Shown here one piece after another: positions 17,303-25,893 of a stretch of 64,000 nucleotides of DNA. Source of the DNA: Geobacter sp. UBA2189. Lineage in GTDB: Bacteria > Desulfobacterota > Desulfuromonadia > Geobacterales > Pseudopelobacteraceae. The stretch lies in contig DCVL01000051.1 in the NCBI GenBank assembly GCA_002328035.1, positions 105,080-169,079 of the forward strand. Reading direction: 5' to 3'. How positions within the stretch are numbered: the stretch's first letter is position 1; each line of letters starts with the position of its first letter. The position numbers and the translations under genes were made by a program. The notes below the pieces were generated by a model. That model searched no databases. It was not told the DNA's origin and saw nothing but the letters and a program-made list of their open reading frames with translations.

Positions 17303-18063
17303 GCCATACACCTGACCGGTATGCCGGCATTTGTTGCTGCCTTACGGATCTCTTCCAGTGTAAAGCGGTTGTAGTGCAGGATATCCGCCATTGCAACCGC
17401 ATCGGTGCCCCCCTCCAACACTACCTCCAGCAGATCTTCAGGTTTTCCCATGCCGCCACTCACAATCAGCGGCACCGGCACTGCCTGACGTACTGCCTTC
17501 ACTAACGTCGTATCGAAACCGCGCCTGGTGCCTTCTCGGTCAACCGAGGTCAGCAGGATCTCCCCAGCGCCGAGTGCAACCCCTCTTTTTGCCCATTCAA
17601 CTACATCAATACCGCTGTTTTCCCTGCCATTATTGGTATAGGTCAGCCATTTATTGTCAGCAACCTGCTTAGCCTCAATTGAAAGCACCATACATTGTGA
17701 ACCGAAGTGATGCGCCATTTCAGTTATCAGTTCAGGCCTTGAAACCGTAGCGGTATTAATGGCAACCTTGTCTGCTCCTGCCCGAAGCAGCTCTACAGCG
17801 TCATCCACCGAGCGGACACCCCCTCCTGCAGTTATCGGAATAAATATGTTGGCAGCAGTCTGTCTGACAATATCCAGCAGTCGGTCTCGACCGTAAAGCG
17901 AGGCTACCGCGTCCATATAAAGGAGCTCGTCAGCGCCATCCTGATAGTATCTGAACGCAAACTCATGCGGGTTGCCCAGTATACGTACCCCCTCCATCTG
18001 GATCCCCTTAATCAGGTTGGAACCCTTGATGTCAAGTCGGGGTATCAGTCGTAACATGGACAT
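17299..18063 (-). CDS. HisF-like ammonia-channel/synthase subunit for sugar amidation
   Basis: A 254-residue (beta-alpha)8 barrel aligned along its whole length with the genuine HisF at 44086-44850. Asp11 is present (PRLDIKG), but the second catalytic residue of HisF, Asp130, is Glu (VLSIEAK against VVAIDAR), and the N-terminal PCLDV reads PRLDI. Phosphate-site glycine motifs (AGGGVRS, INTATV, VSGGMG) remain. This fits a paralogue that delivers ammonia to the N-acetyl sugar amidotransferase rather than making imidazole glycerol phosphate. The ATG directly follows the NeuA-like stop codon (TGAATG) and the gene overlaps the HisH-like gene by 4 bp. Confidence 0.9.
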   Translation of the reverse strand: MSMLRLIPRLDIKGSNLIKGIQMEGVRILGNPHEFAFRYYQDGADELLYMDAVASLYGRDRLLDIVRQTAANIFIPITAGGGVRSVDDAVELLRAGADKVAINTATVSRPELITEMAHHFGSQCMVLSIEAKQVADNKWLTYTNNGRENSGIDVVEWAKRGVALGAGEILLTSVDREGTRRGFDTTLVKAVRQAVPVPLIVSGGMGKPEDLLEVVLEGGTDAVAMADILHYNRFTLEEIRKAATNAGIPVRCMA

Positions 18064-18765
18064 TCAGGCAATCCTTCTACGCATCTCAAGCAACATTTCG
18101 GCAACCAGAAGATCCTGTTCAGTGTCAATATCAATACTCTCATCAGCCCGCATGAGGAACGGCATAACTGGCGGTATGAAAAAACTGGCTTGTTCTAAAA
18201 AGCAGCTGGTTTCAGTCAGATATATTGCGCCATTCTGACGGAAAACCTCTGGTAATGTCTGGCGGGGACGATCCAGGTATTCAATACCGAACAGAGGCAC
18301 CAGCTGTCCTGCTTCCGACCGGAATTCTTTGTAGGGATGATGCTCTGCTTCGGTCACGCTTATTGCACTCCGGTAGCTTCCAGCAAAAAAATCTGCCAGA
18401 CAGGCATCTATGTGAAAGGAGTTCCGTAAAGGCGATGTGGGTTGCAGGAGCATGAACCTGTAAGGCATATCCCCCGATGCAGCAAGCTGTTCAATTATAT
18501 GACGAATAACATCTCTACTCAATGCTCTGTCGGTTGCCAACTCATCCGGACGGTCAATCACCTCCGCTCCAAGAGTGAGACTGACTTCTTTTATCTCAGG
18601 ATCTTCGGTGCTGACAATACATCGTCCAACACCCTCGGCTCCCAGAGCCGCTTCAATACTGTAGGCAATCAGAGGCTTTCCAGACAGCAGGCGAAGGTTC
18701 TTGCGGGGCAGCCCCTTTGAAGCACCACGCGCAGTGATTAATACCATGACCTTCTCAGGATTCAT
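18064..18765 (-). CDS. CMP-nonulosonate cytidylyltransferase (NeuA/LegF-like)
   Basis: This 233-residue protein has the CMP-sialic acid synthetase pattern: TARGASKGLPRKN at the nucleotide-binding N-terminus, STEDPEI, LLQPTSPLR near residue 108 and a late RQNGAIYLT segment with closing DIDTEQDL. It activates the product of the NeuB-like enzyme with CTP. It overlaps the NeuC-like gene by 11 bp and abuts the HisF-like gene. NeuA-, LegF- and PseF-type enzymes are hard to separate by motif, so the exact sugar is open. Confidence 0.9.
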   Translation of the reverse strand: MNPEKVMVLITARGASKGLPRKNLRLLSGKPLIAYSIEAALGAEGVGRCIVSTEDPEIKEVSLTLGAEVIDRPDELATDRALSRDVIRHIIEQLAASGDMPYRFMLLQPTSPLRNSFHIDACLADFFAGSYRSAISVTEAEHHPYKEFRSEAGQLVPLFGIEYLDRPRQTLPEVFRQNGAIYLTETSCFLEQASFFIPPVMPFLMRADESIDIDTEQDLLVAEMLLEMRRRIA

Positions 18766-19918
18766 TGCCGCATCTTTCTTTCATGGAGGCGGGATCGAAG
18801 TCATTGAACTGCTTCTGAGTCGGTGTAGTCCATGTAGTCTCTTTTTGCATTACCTCAATAAAACAGGCAGCGCTGTCGCCAGCCCCAAAGTGATGACACG
18901 GCTCCATCCGTGGCATCTGTATCGCCCGCTGGATTGCCGACAAGAGGGCTGAATGTTCAAAGCCCGATTCAATAATAGAGTCATGGCAAAAACGGTTATG
19001 TTGACGATTACCAACATTAATGCTTGGAACTCCGTATACCGGCGCCTCTCTGACGCCAGCGCTGGAATTGCCGATCACAAAGGCAGCATGTTTCATCAGA
19101 GTCAGGAAATATTCAAACCTAAGTGAAGGAAAGACACGAAAACGAGGATTGTTTTCAACCCGTTGGTACTGCTCAAGAATCAGGTCACTGCCTGGATCAT
19201 TATTGGGATAGATTACCACAAAATCGAGGTTGCTCTCCAGCAGCGCAGTGACGAACTGTTGAGCCCGTTCCTGCTGCCCAGCAGGTTCGGTAGTGACTGA
19301 ATGCAGCAGAACCAGCGCGTACCTGTCAAAGGCAATTTGATAGTATTCCTTTACCTGGGCAAGCGATGGAAGATTGTTTGAAAGCATTACATCAATATCT
19401 GGCGAACCGATCACAAATACCTGATCGGATGATTCTCCCAGCTGGCGCAGACGCTCGGCAGCCTTCTCATTGGCCACAAAATGCAGATGTGAAAGCTTGC
19501 TTACCGAGTGCCTGATAAGCTCATCAACCGTACCGGAAAGTTCTCCCCCTTCGATATGCGCCACCAGTGTATTACGCATTGCACCGACAATTGCGCCTGC
19601 AAGTGCCTCTACACGGTCGCCATGCACAACGATCATGTCAGCCGGACACTCATGCAGGTAACGTGAAAGTCCATGAATCGTGTTGGCAAGCACCATTTCC
19701 ATTGGCTCTCCATGTATCTGGTTCATATAGGAGAGAATGTTGGTAAAACGCTCCTTGTATATCTCATCAACCGTTAGACCGTAACGAGACATCATATGCA
19801 TGCCGGTAACAAAGATAAGGCACTCAAAATTCTCTGATCTCTCAACAGCCTGCATCAGAGGTTTGAGTTTGCCGAAGTCAGCCCGTGTGGCGGTAACAAA
19901 GAGAACCCTGCGTTTCAC
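18755..19918 (-). CDS. Hydrolysing UDP-N-acetyl sugar 2-epimerase (NeuC/LegG-like)
   Basis: The protein of about 387 residues has the two-domain epimerase fold: VTATRADFGKLKP at the start, VHGDRVEALAGA near residue 98, HIEGGELSGTVDE and the C-terminal GNSSAGVREAPVYGVPSINVG. Such enzymes hydrolyse UDP and epimerise C2, giving ManNAc or 2,4-diacetamido-2,4,6-trideoxymannose for NeuB-type condensation. A GTG at 19918 is chosen because GGGAG lies eight bases upstream and GTGA overlaps the NeuB-like stop; the GTG at 19927 sits directly against that site. Use of a NeuC-type rather than PseG-type hydrolase argues for a sialic or legionaminic rather than pseudaminic sugar. Confidence 0.9.
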   Translation of the reverse strand: MKRRVLFVTATRADFGKLKPLMQAVERSENFECLIFVTGMHMMSRYGLTVDEIYKERFTNILSYMNQIHGEPMEMVLANTIHGLSRYLHECPADMIVVHGDRVEALAGAIVGAMRNTLVAHIEGGELSGTVDELIRHSVSKLSHLHFVANEKAAERLRQLGESSDQVFVIGSPDIDVMLSNNLPSLAQVKEYYQIAFDRYALVLLHSVTTEPAGQQERAQQFVTALLESNLDFVVIYPNNDPGSDLILEQYQRVENNPRFRVFPSLRFEYFLTLMKHAAFVIGNSSAGVREAPVYGVPSINVGNRQHNRFCHDSIIESGFEHSALLSAIQRAIQMPRMEPCHHFGAGDSAACFIEVMQKETTWTTPTQKQFNDFDPASMKERCGNES

Positions 19919-20955
19919 TGTAGCCACTCCCGCCTGATCTGTGTGTTGGCAGGGATATCCACGATTGCCTTTTTCCCGAGCAGTTGTTCATACTCAACCG
20001 CTTTAATCTCGCCGGTGCCGGGTCGCTTGACCCAGATATTTTCAACAGTAAACAGCTCTCCTGCACTGATCGGGGTGATGGAAACCACGCAGGCATATGC
20101 AAAATCAATGGTAGGCTGCTCTTCCGGCAGTATGGTTTTATGACCACCCAGAGTCTGGTGAATAATATGGCTCCCCCTGATCAGTTCCCGTAGTTCTGAA
20201 GGATCCATAGATATCTCAATATCCGGTCCAGGCCAGTTTTTGTCCGAGGTAAAATGCCGTTCAAGTATTGACGCTCCCAAAGCAACTGCACCAAGACAGG
20301 GATAGCTGGTTATGGAATGATCCGATAAGCCGATTACAGCATCTGGGAAGGAGTGACGAAGCTCAATCAAGGCTCCGAGGCGCACCTTTTCCGGCGGAGT
20401 AGGATAGATGCTGGTGCAATGCATCAGCGCAAAAGGCACCTGATGGTTACGAAGGATGGCTACTGATCTCTCAATCTGCTCAAGGTTGTTCATACCAGTG
20501 CTCAGTATCACAGGTTTGCCGTAGCATGCGATATGCTCAACCAGCGGATAGTTGTTGCATTCTCCTGAACCGATCTTGTAGGCACAGACCCCCATACCCT
20601 CCAGTCGAACTGCGGCTGCTCTTGAGAAGGGGGTACTCAGATAGATCATTCCCTTCGATTCCACATATCTCTTCAGATACATCTCTTCTTCAGCAGACAG
20701 CGCACAGCGGCACATGATATCCCAGATAGATTCCGTGGCATTTCCAGGTATCACCTCGTTGGGTATCATTTCGTCATCGATCAGATGACATTGAAACTTG
20801 ACACATTCGCAACCGGATGTGGCTGCATCGTCAACCATCCTGATAGCCTTTGCAATATCTCCCTCATGGTTAATGCCGATCTCGGCAATTACCAGTGGCG
20901 GGTATGCCGATCCTACCGGCCTGCCGCTAATCATAATCATGGCGCTCTCAGACAT
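19915..20955 (-). CDS. N-acetylneuraminate/legionaminate synthase (NeuB-like)
   Basis: This 346-residue protein joins a NeuB TIM barrel to a C-terminal antifreeze-like SAF domain. Typical motifs are VIAEIGINHEGD, YLSTPFSR, YKIGSGECNNYPLV, ILSTGM, GLSDHS and the manganese-site LERHFTSDK. It condenses phosphoenolpyruvate with an N-acyl hexosamine to a nine-carbon acid. GGAGG lies about eight bases before ATG 20955. It is 14 bp from the amidotransferase gene and overlaps the NeuC-like gene by 4 bp. Legionaminic, sialic and pseudaminic acid synthases share these motifs. Confidence 0.93.
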   Translation of the reverse strand: MSESAMIMISGRPVGSAYPPLVIAEIGINHEGDIAKAIRMVDDAATSGCECVKFQCHLIDDEMIPNEVIPGNATESIWDIMCRCALSAEEEMYLKRYVESKGMIYLSTPFSRAAAVRLEGMGVCAYKIGSGECNNYPLVEHIACYGKPVILSTGMNNLEQIERSVAILRNHQVPFALMHCTSIYPTPPEKVRLGALIELRHSFPDAVIGLSDHSITSYPCLGAVALGASILERHFTSDKNWPGPDIEISMDPSELRELIRGSHIIHQTLGGHKTILPEEQPTIDFAYACVVSITPISAGELFTVENIWVKRPGTGEIKAVEYEQLLGKKAIVDIPANTQIRREWLQ

Positions 20956-20969
20956 TTTTTATCCTCCGC

Positions 20970-22181
20970 TCAGTAAACCTGATGCCGCAGACGCCACTCT
21001 CCGCCATCAAAAGACCAGAGATGAGGAGATCGTGCCCCGTCTATAACCTGATAAAAACGTTCCTCTGTGATTCCCATGTATTCAAGGATTTCCTTAAAAT
21101 ACCGGGTAGGGAACTCCGTATCATAGCGCCTGACCAAGGCAACCCCTTCCTCACGGGTAATCTTGCCAGTTCTGATCTCCTGAGCCGAGTCATATGTGGC
21201 GCGACCTATGCCAAATTTAATCAGGGTGGTGTAGTAGTGCAAAGGATCCAGTCGATCGTCAATGGAACTGTACTTTGAGTATGAGCCCTCGGTACGCTCG
21301 GTGTTGGCCTGGAACCCTGTATGTTCAGCCGCGTAGTAGTAACACTCTTGCGGATCCCATTTCAGATAGTAGCCAAGATAGTGTACCTCGGTTCCCACCT
21401 TTCTCAAACGGTCGCCATCAATCGGCAGGTAAGGGTTCAGATCCCTTAAATCTACACCGAATTCCGCTACCAGGTCTTTTGCAGCTACACCGCCCAGAAA
21501 CAGCTTGTCCAGGGAGGGATTCTCCTCATAAAAATCAGGAGCCATAGTGGGGATTTCATTTTCTTGAATACTGTTGCCATACTCGGCCTGGTTCTCGCCG
21601 TAGAAAACAAGCGGTATATTATACAAAGCGGAGAAACGTGGACCTATCAGGCGCTGTCCAATTATGAATGGCTGGAACGGATGAACCAGATTTTCGAATG
21701 CCAGTCTGGTTAAGAGACGGTGCAACTTACCGTTTGGGGTATTCAGATAGTTGTCCAGCCCACTATGGATCCAGTGCTGAAAGTTCTGCCATCCGACATC
21801 CGTATATATATGGGGAGCCCAAGTAACCGTCAGTGGGTTCATACCGTATTTATATTTAAGTATGTGGGCGGTATAGGCACTGTCCTTACCGCCACTACCG
21901 GGAACAATGCAGTCATATAAACCGTTGCGGTTGCGGTGTCGATTACAAAGTTCAACCAGCTCCTGTTCACGCAACTTCCAGTCAATCCGGTTTTCCTTTA
22001 TCTCTGCATATCTGCAGGCGCTGCAAACCCCCTGATCATCAAATGAGATGGTTGGTTTCTTGTCTGTGGCTCTGTTCCTGAATTCGACAACCGAACTGGG
22101 GCGCTGGTTCGATATGGTACAGCGACTACAGAAAACAACCTCTGCTGGCAGCCCGTATTTTATCTCCAATTGCTCACTCAT
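20970..22181 (-). CDS. N-acetyl sugar amidotransferase (WbpG/PseA/LegA-type)
   Basis: The 403-residue protein has two paired cysteines (C18/C21 and C53/C56) likely to bind zinc, and the PP-loop ATP-binding motif SGGKDS at 96-101 followed by AYTAHILKYKYG. Such proteins adenylate an acetamido group and replace its oxygen with ammonia from the HisH/HisF-like pair, leaving an acetamidino group. The three partners are encoded within 5.5 kb. ATG at 22181 overlaps the stop of the upstream oxidoreductase (ATGA) and has AGGGAG upstream. Confidence 0.92.
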   Translation of the reverse strand: MSEQLEIKYGLPAEVVFCSRCTISNQRPSSVVEFRNRATDKKPTISFDDQGVCSACRYAEIKENRIDWKLREQELVELCNRHRNRNGLYDCIVPGSGGKDSAYTAHILKYKYGMNPLTVTWAPHIYTDVGWQNFQHWIHSGLDNYLNTPNGKLHRLLTRLAFENLVHPFQPFIIGQRLIGPRFSALYNIPLVFYGENQAEYGNSIQENEIPTMAPDFYEENPSLDKLFLGGVAAKDLVAEFGVDLRDLNPYLPIDGDRLRKVGTEVHYLGYYLKWDPQECYYYAAEHTGFQANTERTEGSYSKYSSIDDRLDPLHYYTTLIKFGIGRATYDSAQEIRTGKITREEGVALVRRYDTEFPTRYFKEILEYMGITEERFYQVIDGARSPHLWSFDGGEWRLRHQVY

Positions 22182-23143
22182 GGCTCCCTCTGCTTGTCTG
22201 CCGGAAAACGTGTGTTGATTTTTTCATAGATTGGCAACATTGATAGTTGACCGGAGATATTCCATAGCAGCCGGTGATCTCCGTTAAGATATGCCTCTGT
22301 TTGGCGGTATACTCCCGGTTTGTAGAGCAGGTCATACTGATTGTCCAGCTCAACCTGTTCAATAGCAACTGAGCCGATCCGTTGAATATGCAGCTGTTCC
22401 AGTGGCCTGAAAATCAGTCTGTGTCTGGCGGTTGTCAGTTCAACCCCCCATCTGCCAGGTGCTGTCCAGTTTGCATGGTAACTGAAGAGAGCGCCTTTTT
22501 CCGTGATACCACTACCTGTGTACACCGAACCGGAAGGGTGCCAGTCGGTTCCTCCTGAGCAATAGCTGCAGAACTCTGTAGGTACACCCCCGAGATGGAA
22601 CGCCAGATCAATTACATGACTGGAATTATGTAGAAACCATTCGGCAAGCACCTGCCCAGGTTTATTAAGGGTGGCCACCAGATGACTCCACTCGGTAAAT
22701 TCAAAACTGAAGGATATTACCCCGCCATCCTGATTGATGATCTCTTTTGCCTTTTCCACAGAGGCATAGAAGCGACGGTTGTAACCAATACGTATGTCAG
22801 TGCCTGTTTCTGCTGCGATTTCGGCAGTTTTTCTGATATCAGACAGTGAGGCGCCACCAGGCTTTTCCAGCAGGATAGAGTGTACCCCCGCCTCCGCAAA
22901 CAGCCTTGCAGCCATTCCCAGCCGATCCTCGGTAACGGCCACAATCGCCCTGGAAGGAATTCTGTCCGTACGTTCCAGCCAGTCTGCCAGTCCGCCGCGT
23001 AACACCGGTACGCCTACAGCCTGTTCAAAAACGGTTGCAGACTGCTCACCATTACCCACCACCAAGAAATCCTGGCCAAGTGCTTTTAAAACCTTGCAGT
23101 AATCTACGGCCATCGGGCCGGCTCCTGCCAGCAACAGATCCAT
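22178..23143 (-). CDS. Gfo/Idh/MocA-family oxidoreductase
   Basis: This 321-residue protein starts with a short Rossmann strand (LLLAGAGPMAVDY) and has the family's LLEKPGG motif near residue 93 followed by IGYNRRFY. The C-terminal half is the usual alpha/beta domain, with HNSSHVIDLAFHLGG placing a likely catalytic His. It probably uses NAD(P) to oxidise or reduce a sugar or sugar nucleotide. AAGGAG lies before ATG 23143, and the ATG directly follows the stop of the unknown gene. A second member of the family lies on the other side of that unknown gene. Confidence 0.87.
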   Translation of the reverse strand: MDLLLAGAGPMAVDYCKVLKALGQDFLVVGNGEQSATVFEQAVGVPVLRGGLADWLERTDRIPSRAIVAVTEDRLGMAARLFAEAGVHSILLEKPGGASLSDIRKTAEIAAETGTDIRIGYNRRFYASVEKAKEIINQDGGVISFSFEFTEWSHLVATLNKPGQVLAEWFLHNSSHVIDLAFHLGGVPTEFCSYCSGGTDWHPSGSVYTGSGITEKGALFSYHANWTAPGRWGVELTTARHRLIFRPLEQLHIQRIGSVAIEQVELDNQYDLLYKPGVYRQTEAYLNGDHRLLWNISGQLSMLPIYEKINTRFPADKQREP

Positions 23144-23869
23144 TCAGGTCTCCTTCCGCTGATTTTCCGGTACCACAAGGCATATCCTTGCAGCAGTCTT
23201 CCGAATGCCACAATAGAACCTGCCGTAACCTGTATCACCTGAAATGCTGCCGGTCTCGGCAAGGAATGCAAGCGAGAGGTCATCCAGTTGGTTAAATGCA
23301 ATAAAAGCAGGCATCAGCCTGTCTATGGCAGTTCCAGAGTGATCTTCCAGAGGAGCAAGTACCGGTCCTGTCTCAGCCTGAAACCTCTGCCTGTCCGACT
23401 CGATATTTATATGTCGTACAGGAAAGATCAGCTCTGCTGTCGTACTATAACCAAGCTCGAGCTCTACATGAGCATTGATCGGCAGCATGCCAAAAGTTGC
23501 TCCGATAATAGCGTCAAAGTTTTCCAGCTTTCTGTAATCAGATCTATTAATTGAAAGCTCCAGCCTTTCAAAACGCTCTCCAATCTTTCCGATGGTGTCC
23601 TGATCCTGATGCTGTGAGGCATAAACACGAAAGATTCTGTAGTGACTCTCTGAAAATACAGCCTGATAACGATAGGGGGGCTGACGTAACAGGTATCCAT
23701 CTCCATAGACGTTGCCAGCCATGACACCGGCTGCCAGAAAAAATGTCTCGGTAGAGCTACCGCTATTCAGAATACAGGCTGCATCAATACTGAACCGGCC
23801 AAAATCTGCAGCATCGTGCAGTTTCCATGTTACAAATGAACTGGTAAAATCTATCGTAAGTTCCGACAT
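23144..23869 (-). CDS. Unknown protein between two sugar oxidoreductases
   Basis: I do not recognise this protein of about 241 residues. It is rich in beta strands and aromatic residues (FVTWKLHDAADFG, GYLLRQPPYRYQAVF, YRIFRVYASQH), has no signal peptide or membrane segment and no evident metal or nucleotide motif. It ends with RKTAARICLVVPENQ. The start is uncertain: ATG 23869 lies seven bases after the upstream stop; ATG 23914 would overlap that gene by 38 bp; neither has a clear ribosome binding site. Its tight placement between two Gfo/Idh/MocA genes suggests a role on the same sugar, perhaps as isomerase, lyase or binding partner. Confidence 0.7.
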   Translation of the reverse strand: MSELTIDFTSSFVTWKLHDAADFGRFSIDAACILNSGSSTETFFLAAGVMAGNVYGDGYLLRQPPYRYQAVFSESHYRIFRVYASQHQDQDTIGKIGERFERLELSINRSDYRKLENFDAIIGATFGMLPINAHVELELGYSTTAELIFPVRHINIESDRQRFQAETGPVLAPLEDHSGTAIDRLMPAFIAFNQLDDLSLAFLAETGSISGDTGYGRFYCGIRKTAARICLVVPENQRKET

Positions 23870-23876
23870 AACAGCA

Positions 23877-24905
23877 TCATGCCCATGGAAAACAGAGGCC
23901 TGTCGGTAGTTCATGATTAACCAAAACCGGAGTGTGGCTGGCCTGATCCGAAAGGTGAGCCGCCACCAGAACCGCTACCGCCATACGGCCAGTTTTCCCA
24001 TCAGGATAATCTGCCCCCCCAATCAATGCCTTGAGCACCGCCTTGGATGGAGCAACCGCATCTACAGGATCAAGGATTATTGTTTCAGAGTTTGCAGGCA
24101 TACCGTAACGGGTTGTTGGCAGTTCTCGATGTTCTTGCAAACGTACCGAAGCATGCATTGTCCCTGTCAGTTCATCAACCAGAATCTGTCCGTTTCTGGC
24201 ACTGTAGATCACCTGCATCCCGTGACCCTGATCTGAACCTGCCTCCAGATAAAAACGATGGCCGCCAGAGGTGGTTATCCTGACTGAACCGGCTCTGTCT
24301 TCAAACTGTGGTCCACGGGGATTAGGAACACGCTCATCTGACAACCAGGCTGTTACCTCAACAGGCTCTTCAGCGGTAATGAACCTGAAAGCCTCGAAGT
24401 AGTGGGAGCCGTTCATTGCCAGGCCAAAGTTACCGCCAACCACTGTCATGCTTTTAAGTCCCTGATACTCTTGGGACTCCAGCATCCGCTTTGGTCGCCG
24501 GTATAACTCCATAAAACGCATCTGGTGATTTACCGCCAGACGTACGCCATGCCTGGTGCATGCCTCAATCATCCTGTCGCACTCGGCCAGAGAGGGAGCC
24601 ATCGGCTTCTCACACAAGATGAAATTCACTCCTGTAGCAGCGGCTTGACAGACAAGTTCGCAGTGCGAAGGAGCAGTGGTGGCGATGATTAGCCCATCAG
24701 GGGATGCTGATTTAAGCATTGCTGTATAGTCTACAAATAACAATCCAGATTCAATCCTATGCTCTGTAGCGGCTTGTTGCAATGGAGCTTCCGACAGGTC
24801 GCAAAGCCCGGCCAAGCTAAAACCCAGCTCATGAACTGCCTGGATATGACGACGTCCCATCCGGCCTGCGCCGACTACTGCTATACGAGTGTTGGCTGAC
24901 GACAT
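23877..24905 (-). CDS. Gfo/Idh/MocA-family oxidoreductase
   Basis: This protein of about 342 residues has the dinucleotide motif VVGAGRMGRRH, the CEKPMA motif near residue 98 and the following VNHQMRF. The start is placed at ATG 24905, five bases behind AGGAG; the frame could also open at 24923. It is longer and better conserved in the nucleotide-binding part than its neighbour at 22178-23143, from which it seems only distantly related. Probable role is NAD(P)-dependent conversion at a carbon of an activated sugar; substrate unknown. Confidence 0.88.
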   Translation of the reverse strand: MSSANTRIAVVGAGRMGRRHIQAVHELGFSLAGLCDLSEAPLQQAATEHRIESGLLFVDYTAMLKSASPDGLIIATTAPSHCELVCQAAATGVNFILCEKPMAPSLAECDRMIEACTRHGVRLAVNHQMRFMELYRRPKRMLESQEYQGLKSMTVVGGNFGLAMNGSHYFEAFRFITAEEPVEVTAWLSDERVPNPRGPQFEDRAGSVRITTSGGHRFYLEAGSDQGHGMQVIYSARNGQILVDELTGTMHASVRLQEHRELPTTRYGMPANSETIILDPVDAVAPSKAVLKALIGGADYPDGKTGRMAVAVLVAAHLSDQASHTPVLVNHELPTGLCFPWA

Positions 24906-24906
24906 A

Positions 24907-25893
24907 TCATCTCCTGATCCCATTTGGCCATCTAAGTAATGATTTTACAGTATCCAAGAAAGAAGAGTTTGCTGTGCCCTCTGGAGCTACCAACGAAAAG
25001 GCTTGTTTCTGAAGAGTGTTGAGGTCGTTTGCGCTATCCTCTGGGTTTATATGGATCTGCATCTGTTGTTTGATATAGGCAGCCATACCAGCTTTTACTA
25101 TAGATGCAGCAGATTCATGCCAGATGCCTGACAGTTGAACTAGTTGTTCAATTAGCAGTTCATTATACTTCAGCCATGATTCACGCCAATCGGCTCCAGA
25201 AATCCAGTCAAAATTATCAGGAAGGAAATTGCGCTGCTCATGTGACTGCCTTACAAGGAAGAAATTGTTTAACAGAGCAAACCTGCCCTCAATAACCATT
25301 TTTGCAGACGGCAACAGCTCGCCTGAAAATGCTCGATCAAGCAAATTGTGAGCATCTTGAAATGCTCTTTTGAAAATTTCCGAGCGTACAACACAAAACA
25401 GAGTTACTGTATACTGCTGCATATGTGCAAGATAACGTCTCTCTGATGACTCTTCTGTGCGAGTTGTAAGTGGGTAATACTCAAGTGCCTTAATTGTGTT
25501 TTGCCCTTCTGAATCGTTAGTTACCTGCATGGAAAATGCGTGACCGTGAGCTCCGGCATATTCTGTATGCAACTCAAGATAGTGTATACATTCATCCGCA
25601 GCGCCCGGGCAGAGATAGTCGTCGTCACCAAGATATGCGCAGTAAGGAGTGACTATCTTCTGAGATAGTAGCTGGGTTGTTTTAGTGCCATCAAGACCAG
25701 GAAAAGCATTATATACTGTGTTAAAGTACCCTTCCGCTGCAGACAGAGCAGCAAATGTCTCTACAGCCTCATTCGGATTAGTTGACGAATCTCCGACAAG
25801 CAGAATGCCTCGGAACTCTTTTTCTAGTAACCATTTGACAAGACGACGAACAAACCTGGCTTTATTTATGGTAGGCAGGACAATGGTCAGCAC
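24907..25893 (-). CDS. Glycosyltransferase, TIGR00180-like GT2
   Basis: A 328-residue protein starting with GTG at 25893, in a 7-bp overlap with the upstream gene. The N-terminus MLTIVLPTINKARFVRRLVKW, split by LLVGDSST and AYLGDDDYLCPGA, is that of GT-A transferases of the TIGR00180 type, with the DDD probably binding metal and nucleotide sugar. The C-terminal half is helical without known motif. It likely adds one sugar of the locus to a glycan or protein. Base composition turns more AT-rich here and in the next gene. Confidence 0.82.
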   Translation of the reverse strand: MLTIVLPTINKARFVRRLVKWLLEKEFRGILLVGDSSTNPNEAVETFAALSAAEGYFNTVYNAFPGLDGTKTTQLLSQKIVTPYCAYLGDDDYLCPGAADECIHYLELHTEYAGAHGHAFSMQVTNDSEGQNTIKALEYYPLTTRTEESSERRYLAHMQQYTVTLFCVVRSEIFKRAFQDAHNLLDRAFSGELLPSAKMVIEGRFALLNNFFLVRQSHEQRNFLPDNFDWISGADWRESWLKYNELLIEQLVQLSGIWHESAASIVKAGMAAYIKQQMQIHINPEDSANDLNTLQKQAFSLVAPEGTANSSFLDTVKSLLRWPNGIRR

